Notes: generated by a model from the sequence alone, not told the origin. A stretch of DNA of 64,000 nt from JAVKFF01 sp040226215 (GCA_040226215.1 JAVKFF010000052.1:50345-114344), one strand, 5' to 3'. Numbered from the stretch's first letter, positions 34,651 through 44,120 are shown. Translations and numbers: made by a program.

Positions 34651-34733
34651 CAGCGCGCCGCTGAGCGGTGGCGCGATCCGGCGTTCCGGTCTCTACTGAC
34701 GCCACGACGGACATCTCGGGGGATTACGGCGCG

Positions 34734-35651
34734 GTGCAGAACTACGTCTTCAGCCGCCTGGTGCAGAGCTTCATCTCGCTGATCGGCCTCGTCGTCCTGG
34801 TGTTCTTCATGATCAGGATGACCGGCAATCCGGCGGATCTCTACCTGCCGGACGATGTCTCCGCCGCGGTCCGCCAGGCCTTCATTGAGCTGCACCAGCT
34901 CGACGATCCGATCATCCTTCAGTTCGGCCGCTTCCTCGGCGATCTTGTTCACCTCGATCTCGGCACCTCCATCCGGCAGGGTCGGTCCGCCGCCGTGATC
35001 GTGCTCGAAGCCTATCCGACAAGCCTCACCCTGGCGGCCATCTCCATGGGCATCGCGCTCGTCCTCGCCATCCTGCTTGGGGTCTGGGCCGCGGTGCGAC
35101 CGACGGGCGCCGTCGACCGGACGATCAGCGTGCTCTCGCTCGCCGGCGCCAGCGCGCCGAATTTCTGGGTCGCGCTCACCCTGATCTCGATCTTTGCCGT
35201 GGGACTGCAGCTCGTGCCGACCTCGGGCATCGGCGGCTGGGAGCACTGGATCCTGCCGGTCGCGGTACTGGTCCTGCGTCCGCTTGGGCTTCTGTCCCAG
35301 GTCGTCCGCGAGGCCGTCATCCGCTCGCTGTCCGCGCCCTACATCCGTACCGCGCGATCCAAGGGCGTTCCCGACCGGTCGATCCTTTATGTCCACGCCT
35401 TGCGCAATGCCAGCCTGCCGATCCTGACCATGGCGGGCAACCAGACGGTGGCGTTCATCAACGGTTCGGTGGTCATCGAGACGATCTTCGGCTTCCCCGG
35501 CGTCGGCAAGCTGATCATCGACGCCATCGTGCAGCGTGACTTCGCCGTGGTGCAGGCGGCGGTCATCATCACCGCGACCGTCATCTTTCTCCTGAATATC
35601 GTGATCGATCTGCTCTACGCGCTGCTCGATCCCCGGATCCGGCACTCATGA
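34734..35651 (+). CDS. ABC transporter permease, DppB/OppB type
   Basis: A 305-residue permease. GTG 34734 gives the usual short cytoplasmic lead into the first helix and has GGGGGA about 10 nt upstream; a GTG at 34668 would add 22 polar residues. The EAA loop is PYIRTARSKGVPDRSILYVH (about residues 202-221), and the C-terminus LLDPRIRHS is typical. The next permease overlaps its stop codon (ATGA at 35648). Confidence 0.9.
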   Translation: MQNYVFSRLVQSFISLIGLVVLVFFMIRMTGNPADLYLPDDVSAAVRQAFIELHQLDDPIILQFGRFLGDLVHLDLGTSIRQGRSAAVIVLEAYPTSLTLAAISMGIALVLAILLGVWAAVRPTGAVDRTISVLSLAGASAPNFWVALTLISIFAVGLQLVPTSGIGGWEHWILPVAVLVLRPLGLLSQVVREAVIRSLSAPYIRTARSKGVPDRSILYVHALRNASLPILTMAGNQTVAFINGSVVIETIFGFPGVGKLIIDAIVQRDFAVVQAAVIITATVIFLLNIVIDLLYALLDPRIRHS

Positions 35652-36595
35652 GCACGACCGATCCCCCCGTCGGGGATACCGCCGGCGAGGCGGAGTCCGT
35701 CCAGACGCCGCGCCGTCCCGCCTATCTCCACTTCCTGCTGCGCGACCCCTTCGCCCTGGCATCGGCGATCTGGCTGCTCTTCATCCTCTTGTGCGCCACG
35801 GTGGGGCCGCTGTTGCTCGACGACGCGGCCACCGACATGAACCTGCGCGCGCGCAACCTGCCACTGGGCTCGATCGAGAACAGCTGGCTCGGCATCCTCG
35901 GCTACGACCCGCTTGGCCGCAGCGTCCTGGCGCGCAGCATCGTCGCCACCCAGACCACGCTGGGCATCGCCGCTGCCGCTGCGCTGGCGGCACTGTTCAT
36001 CGGCACCGTCGTCGGGCTCTATGCGGGCTATATCGGCGGCCGCATCGGCCGCGTCATCATGCAGCTCTCGGACATCGTCCAGAGCTTCCCGTCGCTGCTG
36101 CTCGCGCTGTTCGTGCTCTACATGCTCGAGCCGCGGCCCCTCAACATCGTGCTGGTGCTCGCCTTCGGGCAGATCCCGATCTACCTGCGCGTCGCCCGGG
36201 CGGAGGTGCTGGAGCTGCGCGAACGGCTCTTCGTCGATGCCGCCCGCGTGCTGGGGGCGCGCTCCCACCAGATCCTGGCGCGCCACATCGGACCGCTGGT
36301 TCTGCCGGTGGTGATCAACATCGTCACCATCGACTTCGCACTCATCATGCTTTCGGAGTCGAGCCTGAGCTTCCTCGGCCTCGGCGTTCAGGCGCCCTCG
36401 ATCACCTGGGGCGTGCTCGTCGCCCAGGGACGGGAATACCTGCAGTCGGCCTGGTGGATTTCGTTCTTTCCGGGCTTGATGATCATGCTCACAACGCTGT
36501 CCATCAACCTGCTGGCCAACTGGCTGCGTCGTGTCCGCGATCCGCGGGAGCGCTGGCGCTTCGACCGTGCGCGCCATACGAGGAAGCGCACATGA
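35648..36595 (+). CDS. ABC transporter permease, DppC/OppC type
   Basis: A 315-residue permease with a polar leader of about 30 residues, a first helix, then LGYDPLGRSVLARSIVATQT, the DppC marker near residue 80. The EAA loop is LFVDAARVLGARSHQILARH (about 194-213). It overlaps its neighbours by four bases on both sides (ATGA), so the five transporter genes are translated as a coupled set. Confidence 0.92.
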   Translation: MSTTDPPVGDTAGEAESVQTPRRPAYLHFLLRDPFALASAIWLLFILLCATVGPLLLDDAATDMNLRARNLPLGSIENSWLGILGYDPLGRSVLARSIVATQTTLGIAAAAALAALFIGTVVGLYAGYIGGRIGRVIMQLSDIVQSFPSLLLALFVLYMLEPRPLNIVLVLAFGQIPIYLRVARAEVLELRERLFVDAARVLGARSHQILARHIGPLVLPVVINIVTIDFALIMLSESSLSFLGLGVQAPSITWGVLVAQGREYLQSAWWISFFPGLMIMLTTLSINLLANWLRRVRDPRERWRFDRARHTRKRT

Positions 36596-37611
36596 AGCCG
36601 ATTTTCGAGCTTAGCAACCTGACGGTCGAGTTCCGCTCTTCGCTCGAGACCGTGACCGCGGTGCATGGGCTCGATCTCGTGGTCAACGAGGGTGAGAGTT
36701 TCGCCATCGTCGGCGAGAGCGGCTCGGGCAAGACCGTGTCGATGATGTCGACCATGCGTCTCCTGCCGTCGCCGCCCGCGCATGTCACGGCGGACGTCAT
36801 GCGATTCGACGGCCGCGACCTGAGCGCGATGGGCAGGCGCGAATGGCGCCATCTCTGCGGCGAGCGCATCGCGATGGTCTTCCAGGACGCGCTGACGGCG
36901 CTCAATCCGGTCTATACGGTCGGCTGGCAGATCGGCGAGATGTTCCGCGTCCATCGCCCGCGAATGGGCCGGCGCGAGATCAGGGAACGCACGGTCGACC
37001 TGCTGGGCGAGGTCGGCATTCCAGAACCGGCCCAGCGCGTGAACGACTATCCGCACCAGTTCTCCGGCGGCATGCGCCAGCGCGCCATGATCGCCATGGC
37101 GATCGCGCTGGAGCCCGCCTTCCTGATCGCCGACGAGCCGACGACGGCGCTCGACGTCACGGTCCAGGCCCAGCTCATGGATCTGCTCGCCCGGCTCAAG
37201 GCCGAACGGGGCATGTCGATGATCCTGATCACCCACGATCTCGGGCTGGTCTCGGAGAATGCCGACCGTGTGGCCATCATGTATGCGGGCTCGGTCATGG
37301 AAACCGGGGCCGTCGACGACGTGCTCGGCGACCCGCGGCATCCCTACACGCTCGGGCTGCTCGCCTCGCGGCCCCAGGCCGTCGCCAAGGGCGAGAAGCT
37401 GACGTCGATCCAGGGCTCGCCACCCAATCTCGCGCAGAAACCGCAAGGCTGTCCCTTCCACCCGCGTTGCCGCCTGGCGGAGCCCATCTGCCGGACGACC
37501 AGGCCGTTGCTGCTCGAAACCGGCACCGGCCACGGGGTCGCCTGCCACGCCGTCAATCCGCCGGACACGGTGAGCGCTCCGGCCCGGGAGCCGGCGGGAG
37601 CCGGCGCGTGA
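36592..37611 (+). CDS. ABC transporter ATP-binding protein, DppD/OppD type
   Basis: A 339-residue ATPase: Walker A GESGSGKTV, signature FSGGMRQR, Walker B LIADEPTTALD, ITHD. The C-terminal oligopeptide extension contains HPYTLGL and CPFHPRCRLAEPIC. The last 15 residues are a low-complexity Pro/Ala tail encoded by near-repeated GGGAGCCGGC, which also supplies the ribosome site for the next gene. Confidence 0.92.
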   Translation: MKPIFELSNLTVEFRSSLETVTAVHGLDLVVNEGESFAIVGESGSGKTVSMMSTMRLLPSPPAHVTADVMRFDGRDLSAMGRREWRHLCGERIAMVFQDALTALNPVYTVGWQIGEMFRVHRPRMGRREIRERTVDLLGEVGIPEPAQRVNDYPHQFSGGMRQRAMIAMAIALEPAFLIADEPTTALDVTVQAQLMDLLARLKAERGMSMILITHDLGLVSENADRVAIMYAGSVMETGAVDDVLGDPRHPYTLGLLASRPQAVAKGEKLTSIQGSPPNLAQKPQGCPFHPRCRLAEPICRTTRPLLLETGTGHGVACHAVNPPDTVSAPAREPAGAGA

Positions 37612-38633
37612 ACGACATGTCCCCGATCGATCGACCGGATCGCGCCTCGACCCGCCAGGGCCGGCTGCTGGCGGTGACCGATCTCGTCAAGCATTTCCAG
37701 ATCCGCTCGCGCCGGCTTTTCGGCAAGTCGAAGACCGTCAGGGCGGTCGATGGCGTCAGCTTCGAGCTCGACTGGGGCGAAACGCTCGGCATCGTCGGCG
37801 AGTCGGGGTGCGGGAAGTCGACACTCGCCCGGACGCTGCTGCGACTGGAGACGCCCGATGGCGGCAGCTGCATCTTCGACGGCAGCGACCTCTTCGGACC
37901 CGCGCCGGAACGTTCGCTCAGACGGCGCATCCAGGTCGTCTTCCAGGATCCCTTCGCCGCCCTCAATCCACGCATGACGGTCTACGAGGCCCTCACGGAG
38001 CCGTTGCGGCTTCATCCCGGCACCCTGCCGCGCGAGAAGTGGCCGGAGCGGGTTCGCGACCTGCTCGGGCGGGTCGGTCTCAGGCCGGAATTCGCGCAGC
38101 GCTACCCGCACGAGTTCTCCGGCGGCCAACTGCAGCGCATCGGCATTGCCCGCGCGCTCGTTCTCGGCCCCGATCTAATCGTCCTCGACGAGCCCGTGTC
38201 GGCCCTCGACGTCTCGATCCAGGCGCAGGTGGTCAATCTTCTGGAGGAGGTGCAGGAGGAGTTCGGCGTCGCCTATATCTGCATCTCGCACGACCTCTCG
38301 ATCGTGCGTCACATCGCCGACCGTGTGGCCGTGATGTATCTCGGCAACTTCGTCGAGATCGGCGGTTGCGAAGACATCTATGCCAGCCCCGGACACCCCT
38401 ACACCAAGGCCCTGCTGAGCGCGGAGACGCGGATCGCCACCGGCCGCACCCGGCGTCGCCGGATCCTCCTGGAAGGCGAGGTTCCCAGCCCGATCCAGCC
38501 GCCTTCTGGCTGCCGGTTCCGCACGCGCTGCTGGCTGGCCACGGACAAGTGCCGCGAGGTGCCGCCGCCGGTCCGCAACCCGAAGACCGGCCAAGTCGTC
38601 AGATGCCACTTCCCCCTCTGGGACTCCGGATGA
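37608..38633 (+). CDS. ABC transporter ATP-binding protein, DppF/OppF type
   Basis: A 341-residue ATPase: Walker A GESGCGKST, signature FSGGQLQR, Walker B IVLDEPVSALD, ISHD, and the C-terminal HPYTKAL plus CRFRTRCWLATDKC. GTG 37608 overlaps the upstream stop (GTGA) and has GGGAG at 37596-37600. ATG 37617 is the alternative start. It ends the importer proper; the dehydratase-like gene follows after 57 bp. Confidence 0.92.
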   Translation: MNDMSPIDRPDRASTRQGRLLAVTDLVKHFQIRSRRLFGKSKTVRAVDGVSFELDWGETLGIVGESGCGKSTLARTLLRLETPDGGSCIFDGSDLFGPAPERSLRRRIQVVFQDPFAALNPRMTVYEALTEPLRLHPGTLPREKWPERVRDLLGRVGLRPEFAQRYPHEFSGGQLQRIGIARALVLGPDLIVLDEPVSALDVSIQAQVVNLLEEVQEEFGVAYICISHDLSIVRHIADRVAVMYLGNFVEIGGCEDIYASPGHPYTKALLSAETRIATGRTRRRRILLEGEVPSPIQPPSGCRFRTRCWLATDKCREVPPPVRNPKTGQVVRCHFPLWDSG

Positions 38634-38690
38634 GCCGATCACGCGCCATCCCCAGCTGTGCCAGGACCGCCGCATCGGAGCTGAACGTCC

Positions 38691-39854
38691 ATGAAGATCA
38701 CCAAAGTCAGGCCTATCCTCGCCGACCGTTTCCTCTTCGTCCTGGTGGAGACGGATGCGGGGTTCACCGGCGTCGGTGAGTCGGGGGCGTGGGGGCACCT
38801 CCCGGCCTCGGCGACGGCCATCCAGACCTTCTCGGAATACCTGGTCGGCCGGGATGCGGGAGAGATCGAGCAACACTGGAATACCATGCACCGCTTCGGT
38901 CATTTCCGCGGCGCGGCGATCTGCGGGGCGATCTCGGCGATCGACATCGCGCTCTGGGATATCAAGGGCCAGGCGCTGGGCGTGCCGATCCATGCCTTGC
39001 TCGGTGGCCCGACCCGGCGGCGCGCGCGGCTCTACGCCCATGTCAAGGCGCCGACGCGGGAGCGTGTGGTGGAGATCGCCCTGCAGCGCAAGGCAATGGG
39101 CTTCACCGCGATCGGGCATCTCAATCCGTTCCTCGACGAGGACCGGGAGCGGCCGTATTTCAGAAGCCACGCACGCAAGATCGACGACGGCGTGCGGGTG
39201 GTCGCCGAATTGCGCGACGCGCTGGGACCCGACGTCGATCTGTGCGTCGAGATCCATCGCCGCCTGACACCGCCGGAGGCGATCGTCTTCGCGCACGAGA
39301 TCGCGCCGTTCCGGCCGATGTTCTACGAGGACCCGATCCGACCCGGATCGGCCGAAGCGATGGGCCGTGTCGCTGACGCCATCAGCCTCCCCATCGCGAC
39401 GGGCGAGCGGTTCTTCTCGCTCGAGGAGTTCCAGATCCACATCTCGCGCGGCGCGCTCGCCTATGCGCGGGTCTCGATCTCGCTGTGCGGCGGCATCACC
39501 GGGGCCCGCAAAGTCGCGGCGCTCGCCGAGGCGTTCGATGTCGCCATCGTGCCGCACAACCCGTTGTCTCCGATCTCGCTGGCGGCGGCCCTTCATCTCG
39601 ATGCGGCAATCCCGAACTTCGCCATCCAGGAATATCCCCTGACGGGAGACTCCGCCGGCGGGGACGAAGGAGCGCCCCATTTGCGCGGATGGCACCTGGT
39701 CGACCGGGCCTTCGAGGTCGAGGACGGGTTCGTGGCGATACCGGGCGAGGCCGGTCTTGGCCTTCGCCTCGCGGCTGGCTGCGAACAGGCGCCGGTGGTG
39801 GCGCGTGACATCCGGATGCGCAGCCATCTCGATGGCCATGTCGTTGATCAATAG
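38691..39854 (+). CDS. Mandelate racemase/enolase-superfamily dehydratase (galactonate/mannonate dehydratase-like)
   Basis: A 387-residue enolase-superfamily enzyme. The N-terminal capping domain has VETDAGFTGVGESGAWG, followed by AISAIDIALWDIKGQALG. The barrel carries the metal ligands in DLCVEIHRR (about 182-190), FYEDPIRPGS and TGERF, and a catalytic-type His in VPHNPLSPISLAAALH. These match acid-sugar dehydratases of the DgoD/ManD group. The expected reaction is dehydration of a sugar acid to a 2-keto-3-deoxy acid in the cytoplasm. It is co-directional with the importer, suggesting the importer brings in its substrate. The exact sugar acid cannot be told. Confidence 0.88.
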   Translation: MKITKVRPILADRFLFVLVETDAGFTGVGESGAWGHLPASATAIQTFSEYLVGRDAGEIEQHWNTMHRFGHFRGAAICGAISAIDIALWDIKGQALGVPIHALLGGPTRRRARLYAHVKAPTRERVVEIALQRKAMGFTAIGHLNPFLDEDRERPYFRSHARKIDDGVRVVAELRDALGPDVDLCVEIHRRLTPPEAIVFAHEIAPFRPMFYEDPIRPGSAEAMGRVADAISLPIATGERFFSLEEFQIHISRGALAYARVSISLCGGITGARKVAALAEAFDVAIVPHNPLSPISLAAALHLDAAIPNFAIQEYPLTGDSAGGDEGAPHLRGWHLVDRAFEVEDGFVAIPGEAGLGLRLAAGCEQAPVVARDIRMRSHLDGHVVDQ

Positions 39855-41121
39855 ATCCTCCGGGCTCGGCACGCTCCTGCGCGAGCCAGGCGTCGCCTCC
39901 TTCTTTGCCGGGCGCTTCCTCGCCGCGATGGGCGCCTGGTCGGAACGCATCGCGATCGGCTGGCTGGTCTGGGACCAGACGCAGTCGCCCAGCCTGGTCG
40001 GCGCCGCCGCCTTCCTGCGCCTGGCGCCCGCCATCGTTCTGAGCCCGATCGGCGGTGTGCTGGCCGACCGCCACGGTGCCGTCGGCATGCTGCGCCGGAC
40101 CTTCGCGGTCAACGTCGCGCTGGCGCTTCTGCTCGCCCTCGCGGCGACGGAGCTCCCCCTCTGGGCGATCCTCGGATGCACCGCGCTGCTCGGCTTCGCG
40201 CAGGCGCTGGCGGCGGCGCCAATGAAATCTGTGGTGCCTCAGATTGTGGCGCGCGCCCATCTGCCGGTGGCGATACCGCTCAGTTCCGCGACCTTCAATC
40301 TGGCCGGGTTCGTCGGCCCTGCGGTTGCCGGCGTCTCGATTGCCCTGATCGGCCTCTGGGCCGCCTTCGCCGTGTCCGCCGCAGGATGCCTGATCTTCCT
40401 CGTCGCGCTGTCCCGCTGGGCGGCCGGCGACCGGGGCGGGGCAGCCGATCGGCAGGGGGTGCTTCGCGAGATCGGCGACGCGATCCGCCACGTTCGCGGC
40501 GATCCGGCGCTGCGCCCGATATTCGTGCTGCACCTCGTCGCCGCGCTCTGCCTGCGCCCGTTCATCGACCTGTTGCCCGCCTTTGTCGGCGCGTCAGGGG
40601 CAGGCGGCGCCGCCATGCTCGGCCTCGCCACATCGGCCATCGGCGCGGGCGCTGTACTGGGCGCTGTGTGGATGGCCATGTCGTCGGACGCCGCCTCGCT
40701 CGTGAAGCGCATGCTGGCCGGAACCCTGCTCGCGGTCGCCTGCCTGTTCGGCCTGACTGGATGGGGGTTCTCCGATCTGATCCTGCCCGTCGTCCTGCTG
40801 TTCGGCGCGGCGATGGTGGTGCGGTCGACCGCGACGCTGACGCTCGTCCAGCTCGTCGCGCCGCCGGCGATTCGCGGCCGCGTGGCGGGGCTCTACAGCA
40901 TGACGATCCGCGGCGGCTCCGCGGCAGGCGCGGCTGCCATCGGCCTCCTGGCCGAGTGGCTGGGCCTGCGGTCCGGCATGACGGTCGCGGCGGTGTGCTG
41001 CGTCGTCTGCCTTGCGGTGTTGTCGCCGGCGATCGGCCGGCTGGCCCGCCTCAGGGCCGCGACGGCGCAAGACGACGGCCGCACCCGATGCATGACCTTC
41101 GAGGATGGGAGACAGAAATGA
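39832..41121 (+). CDS. MFS transporter, MFS_3/enterobactin-exporter type
   Basis: A 429-residue, about twelve-helix transporter. FFAGRFLAAMGAWSERIAIGWLVWD and the ADRHGAVGMLRR loop are typical of MFS_3 exporters. It starts at ATG 39832 or 39838 inside the dehydratase gene, so overlap is 23 or 17 bp. The CapA-like gene overlaps its stop (ATGA). It may export an end product or a toxic intermediate. Confidence 0.85.
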   Translation: MAMSLINRSSGLGTLLREPGVASFFAGRFLAAMGAWSERIAIGWLVWDQTQSPSLVGAAAFLRLAPAIVLSPIGGVLADRHGAVGMLRRTFAVNVALALLLALAATELPLWAILGCTALLGFAQALAAAPMKSVVPQIVARAHLPVAIPLSSATFNLAGFVGPAVAGVSIALIGLWAAFAVSAAGCLIFLVALSRWAAGDRGGAADRQGVLREIGDAIRHVRGDPALRPIFVLHLVAALCLRPFIDLLPAFVGASGAGGAAMLGLATSAIGAGAVLGAVWMAMSSDAASLVKRMLAGTLLAVACLFGLTGWGFSDLILPVVLLFGAAMVVRSTATLTLVQLVAPPAIRGRVAGLYSMTIRGGSAAGAAAIGLLAEWLGLRSGMTVAAVCCVVCLAVLSPAIGRLARLRAATAQDDGRTRCMTFEDGRQK

Positions 41122-42233
41122 GTGGCTGGCGTTGGGCAAGTCCGCTGGGCCAGGGGCAGGTCTCGATCGGGATCGTCGGCGACACCAATATCCAGGATCG
41201 CGAGGAGCCCGCGTCGGCCTTCGTGCACCTGCTCGGAACCCTGCGCGGTTTCGACGTGCTGATCGGGCAGTGGGAGTGCCCGCTGACCGCGTCGCCGGCC
41301 AACGACGGCGGCTCCGATGTCGTCTTCAAGCCGAGATGGCGGCATTCCCGGCCGGCCATGGCCACGGCCCTGACGGCGGCCGGCTTCAAGGCGGTCAGCC
41401 TGGCGTCGAATGTCGCCTACCCGCCGGCGGCGGCGGTCGAGACGGCCCGGCACCTGCGACGTCTGGGTGTCGGCCATGCCGGTGTCGGCGGGAACCTGGC
41501 GGAGGCGCGCAAGCCCGCGCTGATCGACCGGTCGGGTGCCAGGATCGCCCTGCTGTCCTACACCTCGGTCTTCTGGCCCATCGAGCAGCCGGCCACGGAG
41601 AACGCCCCCGGCGTCGCCACGATCCGCGCGCACACTTCCTACGCCCCCGGCCGGCGGGCACTGGAAATGCCGGGTGCCGCGCCCGACATCCGCACCTGGG
41701 CCGATCCGGCCGAGTTGGAGGCGATGATCCGCGACGTGTCGGAAGCGGCGCGGATCGCCGATCTCGTCGTGGTCTCGTGCCATTGGGGCGTGTCGTCCCA
41801 GGAGGAGTTCGTCGAGTACCAGCAGGAGATCGCCCATGCGGCGATCGACGCCGGGGCCGGCATCGTCTACGGCACGCATCCGCACAAGATCCAGGCCATC
41901 GAGGTCTACAGGGGTGCGCCGATCTTCTACTCCCTCGGCAATTTCGCCTTCGACTGGGAGAAGATGCGCAACCGTCACCTGGACGGCCTCCTGGTACGCT
42001 GCGTCCTGGAGGGCGCGCGGGTCGTGGCAACCAGCTTCGTCCCGGTTCGGCGCGGTGCCGACAACAATGTCGCCATCCTCGACCCGAGATCGGGCGAGGG
42101 GGCGGCGATCGTCGCGCGGATACGGGAGCTTTCGGGTGATCTCGGAACCGGCTTCCGGTTCATGCGGGACGAGGTGCAGGTCGACCTTCACGCCGCGCGC
42201 TCGCCCGAACGCGGACTGCCTGCGTCGATCTGA
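41118..42233 (+). CDS. CapA-like metallophosphatase-fold protein (PGA_cap family)
   Basis: A 371-residue protein with the CapA/PGA_cap layout: GIVGDTNIQDREEP at the N-terminus, CHWGVSSQEEFVEYQQEIAH, GTHPHKIQAIEVYRGAPIFY and SLGNFAFDW. Members of the fold relate to calcineurin-like phosphatases and to poly-gamma-glutamate synthesis or export factors. It has no signal peptide that I can see, so a cytoplasmic enzyme is more likely than a capsule factor. It ends the operon, with the convergent LysR gene 8 bp away. Confidence 0.85.
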   Translation: MSGWRWASPLGQGQVSIGIVGDTNIQDREEPASAFVHLLGTLRGFDVLIGQWECPLTASPANDGGSDVVFKPRWRHSRPAMATALTAAGFKAVSLASNVAYPPAAAVETARHLRRLGVGHAGVGGNLAEARKPALIDRSGARIALLSYTSVFWPIEQPATENAPGVATIRAHTSYAPGRRALEMPGAAPDIRTWADPAELEAMIRDVSEAARIADLVVVSCHWGVSSQEEFVEYQQEIAHAAIDAGAGIVYGTHPHKIQAIEVYRGAPIFYSLGNFAFDWEKMRNRHLDGLLVRCVLEGARVVATSFVPVRRGADNNVAILDPRSGEGAAIVARIRELSGDLGTGFRFMRDEVQVDLHAARSPERGLPASI

Positions 42234-42241
42234 GCGCGGGT

Positions 42242-43201
42242 TCAGCAGACGCTGATGGCGCGGGCATCGGCCTGGATTTCCTGGCGCAGCCGCTCGATGA
42301 ACGCGTCCGCCAGCCTGGACGGACGCCGTCTTGCCGCCCGCACGACGCGAAAATCGAAGGCGATCTCCGGCAGGAAGGGGCGAGCGGCCAGACGATCGCC
42401 CTCGAAGACTTCCGCCGTGAACGGATCGACGATGCTGACGCCCAGGCCGTGCGAGACCAGCGAGCAGGCCATGGAGGAGATCAGCGTCTCGGTGCGGATA
42501 TCGAGATCGATGCGGCGGTCGGCGAACAGCGTCTCCAACTGCATCCGCACCATCGTGTAGCGCGGCAGCCCGATGAAGGGCTGATGCAGCAGATCGTCCA
42601 CGGTGACCCGATCGAGGGCGGCCAGCGGATTGTCGGCCGGGCAGACGCACACGCAACGCGCGGAGAAGCGGGCCACCGTGTCCAGCCCGTCCACGGGGCC
42701 GCGGCCCAGGGCGACACCGACATCCAGGTCCTGCGCGGCGACCGCCTCGAGAATGTGCTGCGAGCTGCGCTGTTCGCACAGCACGCGGACGCGCGACTGC
42801 CCGCGCGTGAATGCGGCGATGGCGCGGGGCGTGATCTCGAAGGCGAGCGCCGGCACGGTGGCGACACGGAGACTGCCGGTGGTCAGGTTGCGGATGTCCT
42901 TGGCCACCCGCGTCAGGCGGTCGATGCCGGCGAAACTCTTCGCGACTTCGTCGTGGAAGCGCGAGCCCTCCGGCGTGATGGTCAGGCGCTGGCGATCGCG
43001 CTGGAACAGGAGAAAGCCGACGCTGCGCTCCAGGTCGGCGACGAGGCGGCTGACGCTGGGCTGCGAGATGTTCAGCAGGGCCGCGCCGGCGCTGATTCCA
43101 CCGCCTTCGACAACCGCCACGAACGCCTCGAGCTGGCGCATGCTCATCCGGCTCGAGGCGGGGAGGGACCGCAGGGTCGACGCGGCGGATTTGTCGGTCA
43201 T
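42242..43201 (-). CDS. LysR-family transcriptional regulator
   Basis: A 319-residue LysR regulator. The helix-turn-helix (about residues 17-75) reads MSMRQLEAFVAVVEGGGISAG..., then ISQPSVSRLVADLE. The substrate-binding domain follows. ATG 43201 has GGAG 7 nt upstream; an in-frame ATG at 43258 would run through the operator. It is divergent from the crotonase/ADH/CoA-ligase operon, the usual LysR arrangement. Confidence 0.92.
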   Translation of the reverse strand: MTDKSAASTLRSLPASSRMSMRQLEAFVAVVEGGGISAGAALLNISQPSVSRLVADLERSVGFLLFQRDRQRLTITPEGSRFHDEVAKSFAGIDRLTRVAKDIRNLTTGSLRVATVPALAFEITPRAIAAFTRGQSRVRVLCEQRSSQHILEAVAAQDLDVGVALGRGPVDGLDTVARFSARCVCVCPADNPLAALDRVTVDDLLHQPFIGLPRYTMVRMQLETLFADRRIDLDIRTETLISSMACSLVSHGLGVSIVDPFTAEVFEGDRLAARPFLPEIAFDFRVVRAARRRPSRLADAFIERLRQEIQADARAISVC

Positions 43202-43244
43202 GGGGCAACTCCGTTCGCCGGGAACGCTGCCCGATTTCATAGCA

Positions 43245-43266
43245 TTTTCGGATGACATTCTGAAAA
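43245..43266. promoter_or_regulatory. Candidate LysR binding site
   Basis: A 22-bp imperfect palindrome, TTTTC (43245-43249) to GAAAA (43262-43266), with further symmetric GA/TC steps inside, in the 141-bp divergent gap. The T-N11-A rule is met (TTC to GAA arms). It is the only AT-rich inverted repeat in the gap. Confidence 0.45.
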
Positions 43267-43342
43267 CTCGCTATTTGCAAACCTCCTTCACTTGCCCCTG
43301 TGTTGGTCCCGACGGTGGAAGGATCCGAGCGGGAGGTTGGGT

Positions 43343-44089
43343 TTGGCAGGTATCGGCCTGGAGCGGACGGGACGCGGTGTCGTCGTCGTCACCATCGATC
43401 GACCGGATGTACTGAATGCGGTCGATGTGCCCGCCAAGGAGGCGCTTGCGGCTGCCTGGCGGGAGATCGAGGCCGATGACGCCATCCGGGCGGCGGTGAT
43501 CCGCGGTGCCGGATCGCGCGCCTTCAGCGCCGGATCGGACATCAAGGAGATCCGGCGGACCGGGCAGATGGTCTCCACCGAGACGCTGATCCGCGCGATC
43601 CCGAACGGCGAGGGGCTGCTGAAGACGCCAATCGTCGCGGCGATCCAGGGCTACTGCATCGGCTTCGGTCTGACGCTGGCGCTGCACTGCGACTTCCGGC
43701 TCGCGGATCCAGCCGCCGTCTTCAGCTTTCCCGAGGTCGATCACGGCATGATCAGCGCGGTCAGCGCCTGCCGCCTGGCGCGCGTGGTCGGGACGACGAT
43801 GGCGACGGAGATGCTGCTGCTCGGTGGGCGCTATTCGGCCGATCAGATGAGGGCCTGCGGTCTGCTCAACGAGATCGCCGGGGACGTCGTGGAACGGGCG
43901 CACGACATGGCGCAGCGGCTGGCCGACAAACCGGTGCCGGCGGTGCAGGCGCACAAGCGGCTGGCGGCTTTCGCGGGACGCCAGTTCCTGGAGGCGGAGC
44001 GACGGGAGATCGAAGCGGTGCGCGCCTGGCTGGAATCCCATGACGACTTCAAGGAGGGCGCGGAACGCTTCGATCGGCGCAAGTCATGA
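43343..44089 (+). CDS. Enoyl-CoA hydratase/isomerase (crotonase) family protein
   Basis: A 248-residue crotonase-fold protein. The oxyanion-hole segments FSAGSDIKEI (about 61-70) and GYCIGFGLTLALHCDF (about 103-118) are present. Of the two hydratase glutamates, the first (E144 of rat crotonase) is Thr111 here and the second is Glu131 (SFPEVDHG). It therefore is probably not a plain hydratase, but an isomerase, lyase or thioesterase variant. The start is TTG 43343, 6 nt after GGGAGG (43331-43336). It is first in an operon with an alcohol dehydrogenase and a CoA ligase. Confidence 0.85.
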   Translation: MAGIGLERTGRGVVVVTIDRPDVLNAVDVPAKEALAAAWREIEADDAIRAAVIRGAGSRAFSAGSDIKEIRRTGQMVSTETLIRAIPNGEGLLKTPIVAAIQGYCIGFGLTLALHCDFRLADPAAVFSFPEVDHGMISAVSACRLARVVGTTMATEMLLLGGRYSADQMRACGLLNEIAGDVVERAHDMAQRLADKPVPAVQAHKRLAAFAGRQFLEAERREIEAVRAWLESHDDFKEGAERFDRRKS

Positions 44090-44120
44090 GCGGCCGGCAC
44101 GAGATGACGAGGGCATAGCG

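Noticed and set aside
33096..35645. An 849-codon minus-strand open frame opposite the binding-protein and permease genes
   Set aside because: Same antisense artefact of high GC; it spans two well-supported genes and the hairpin between them.
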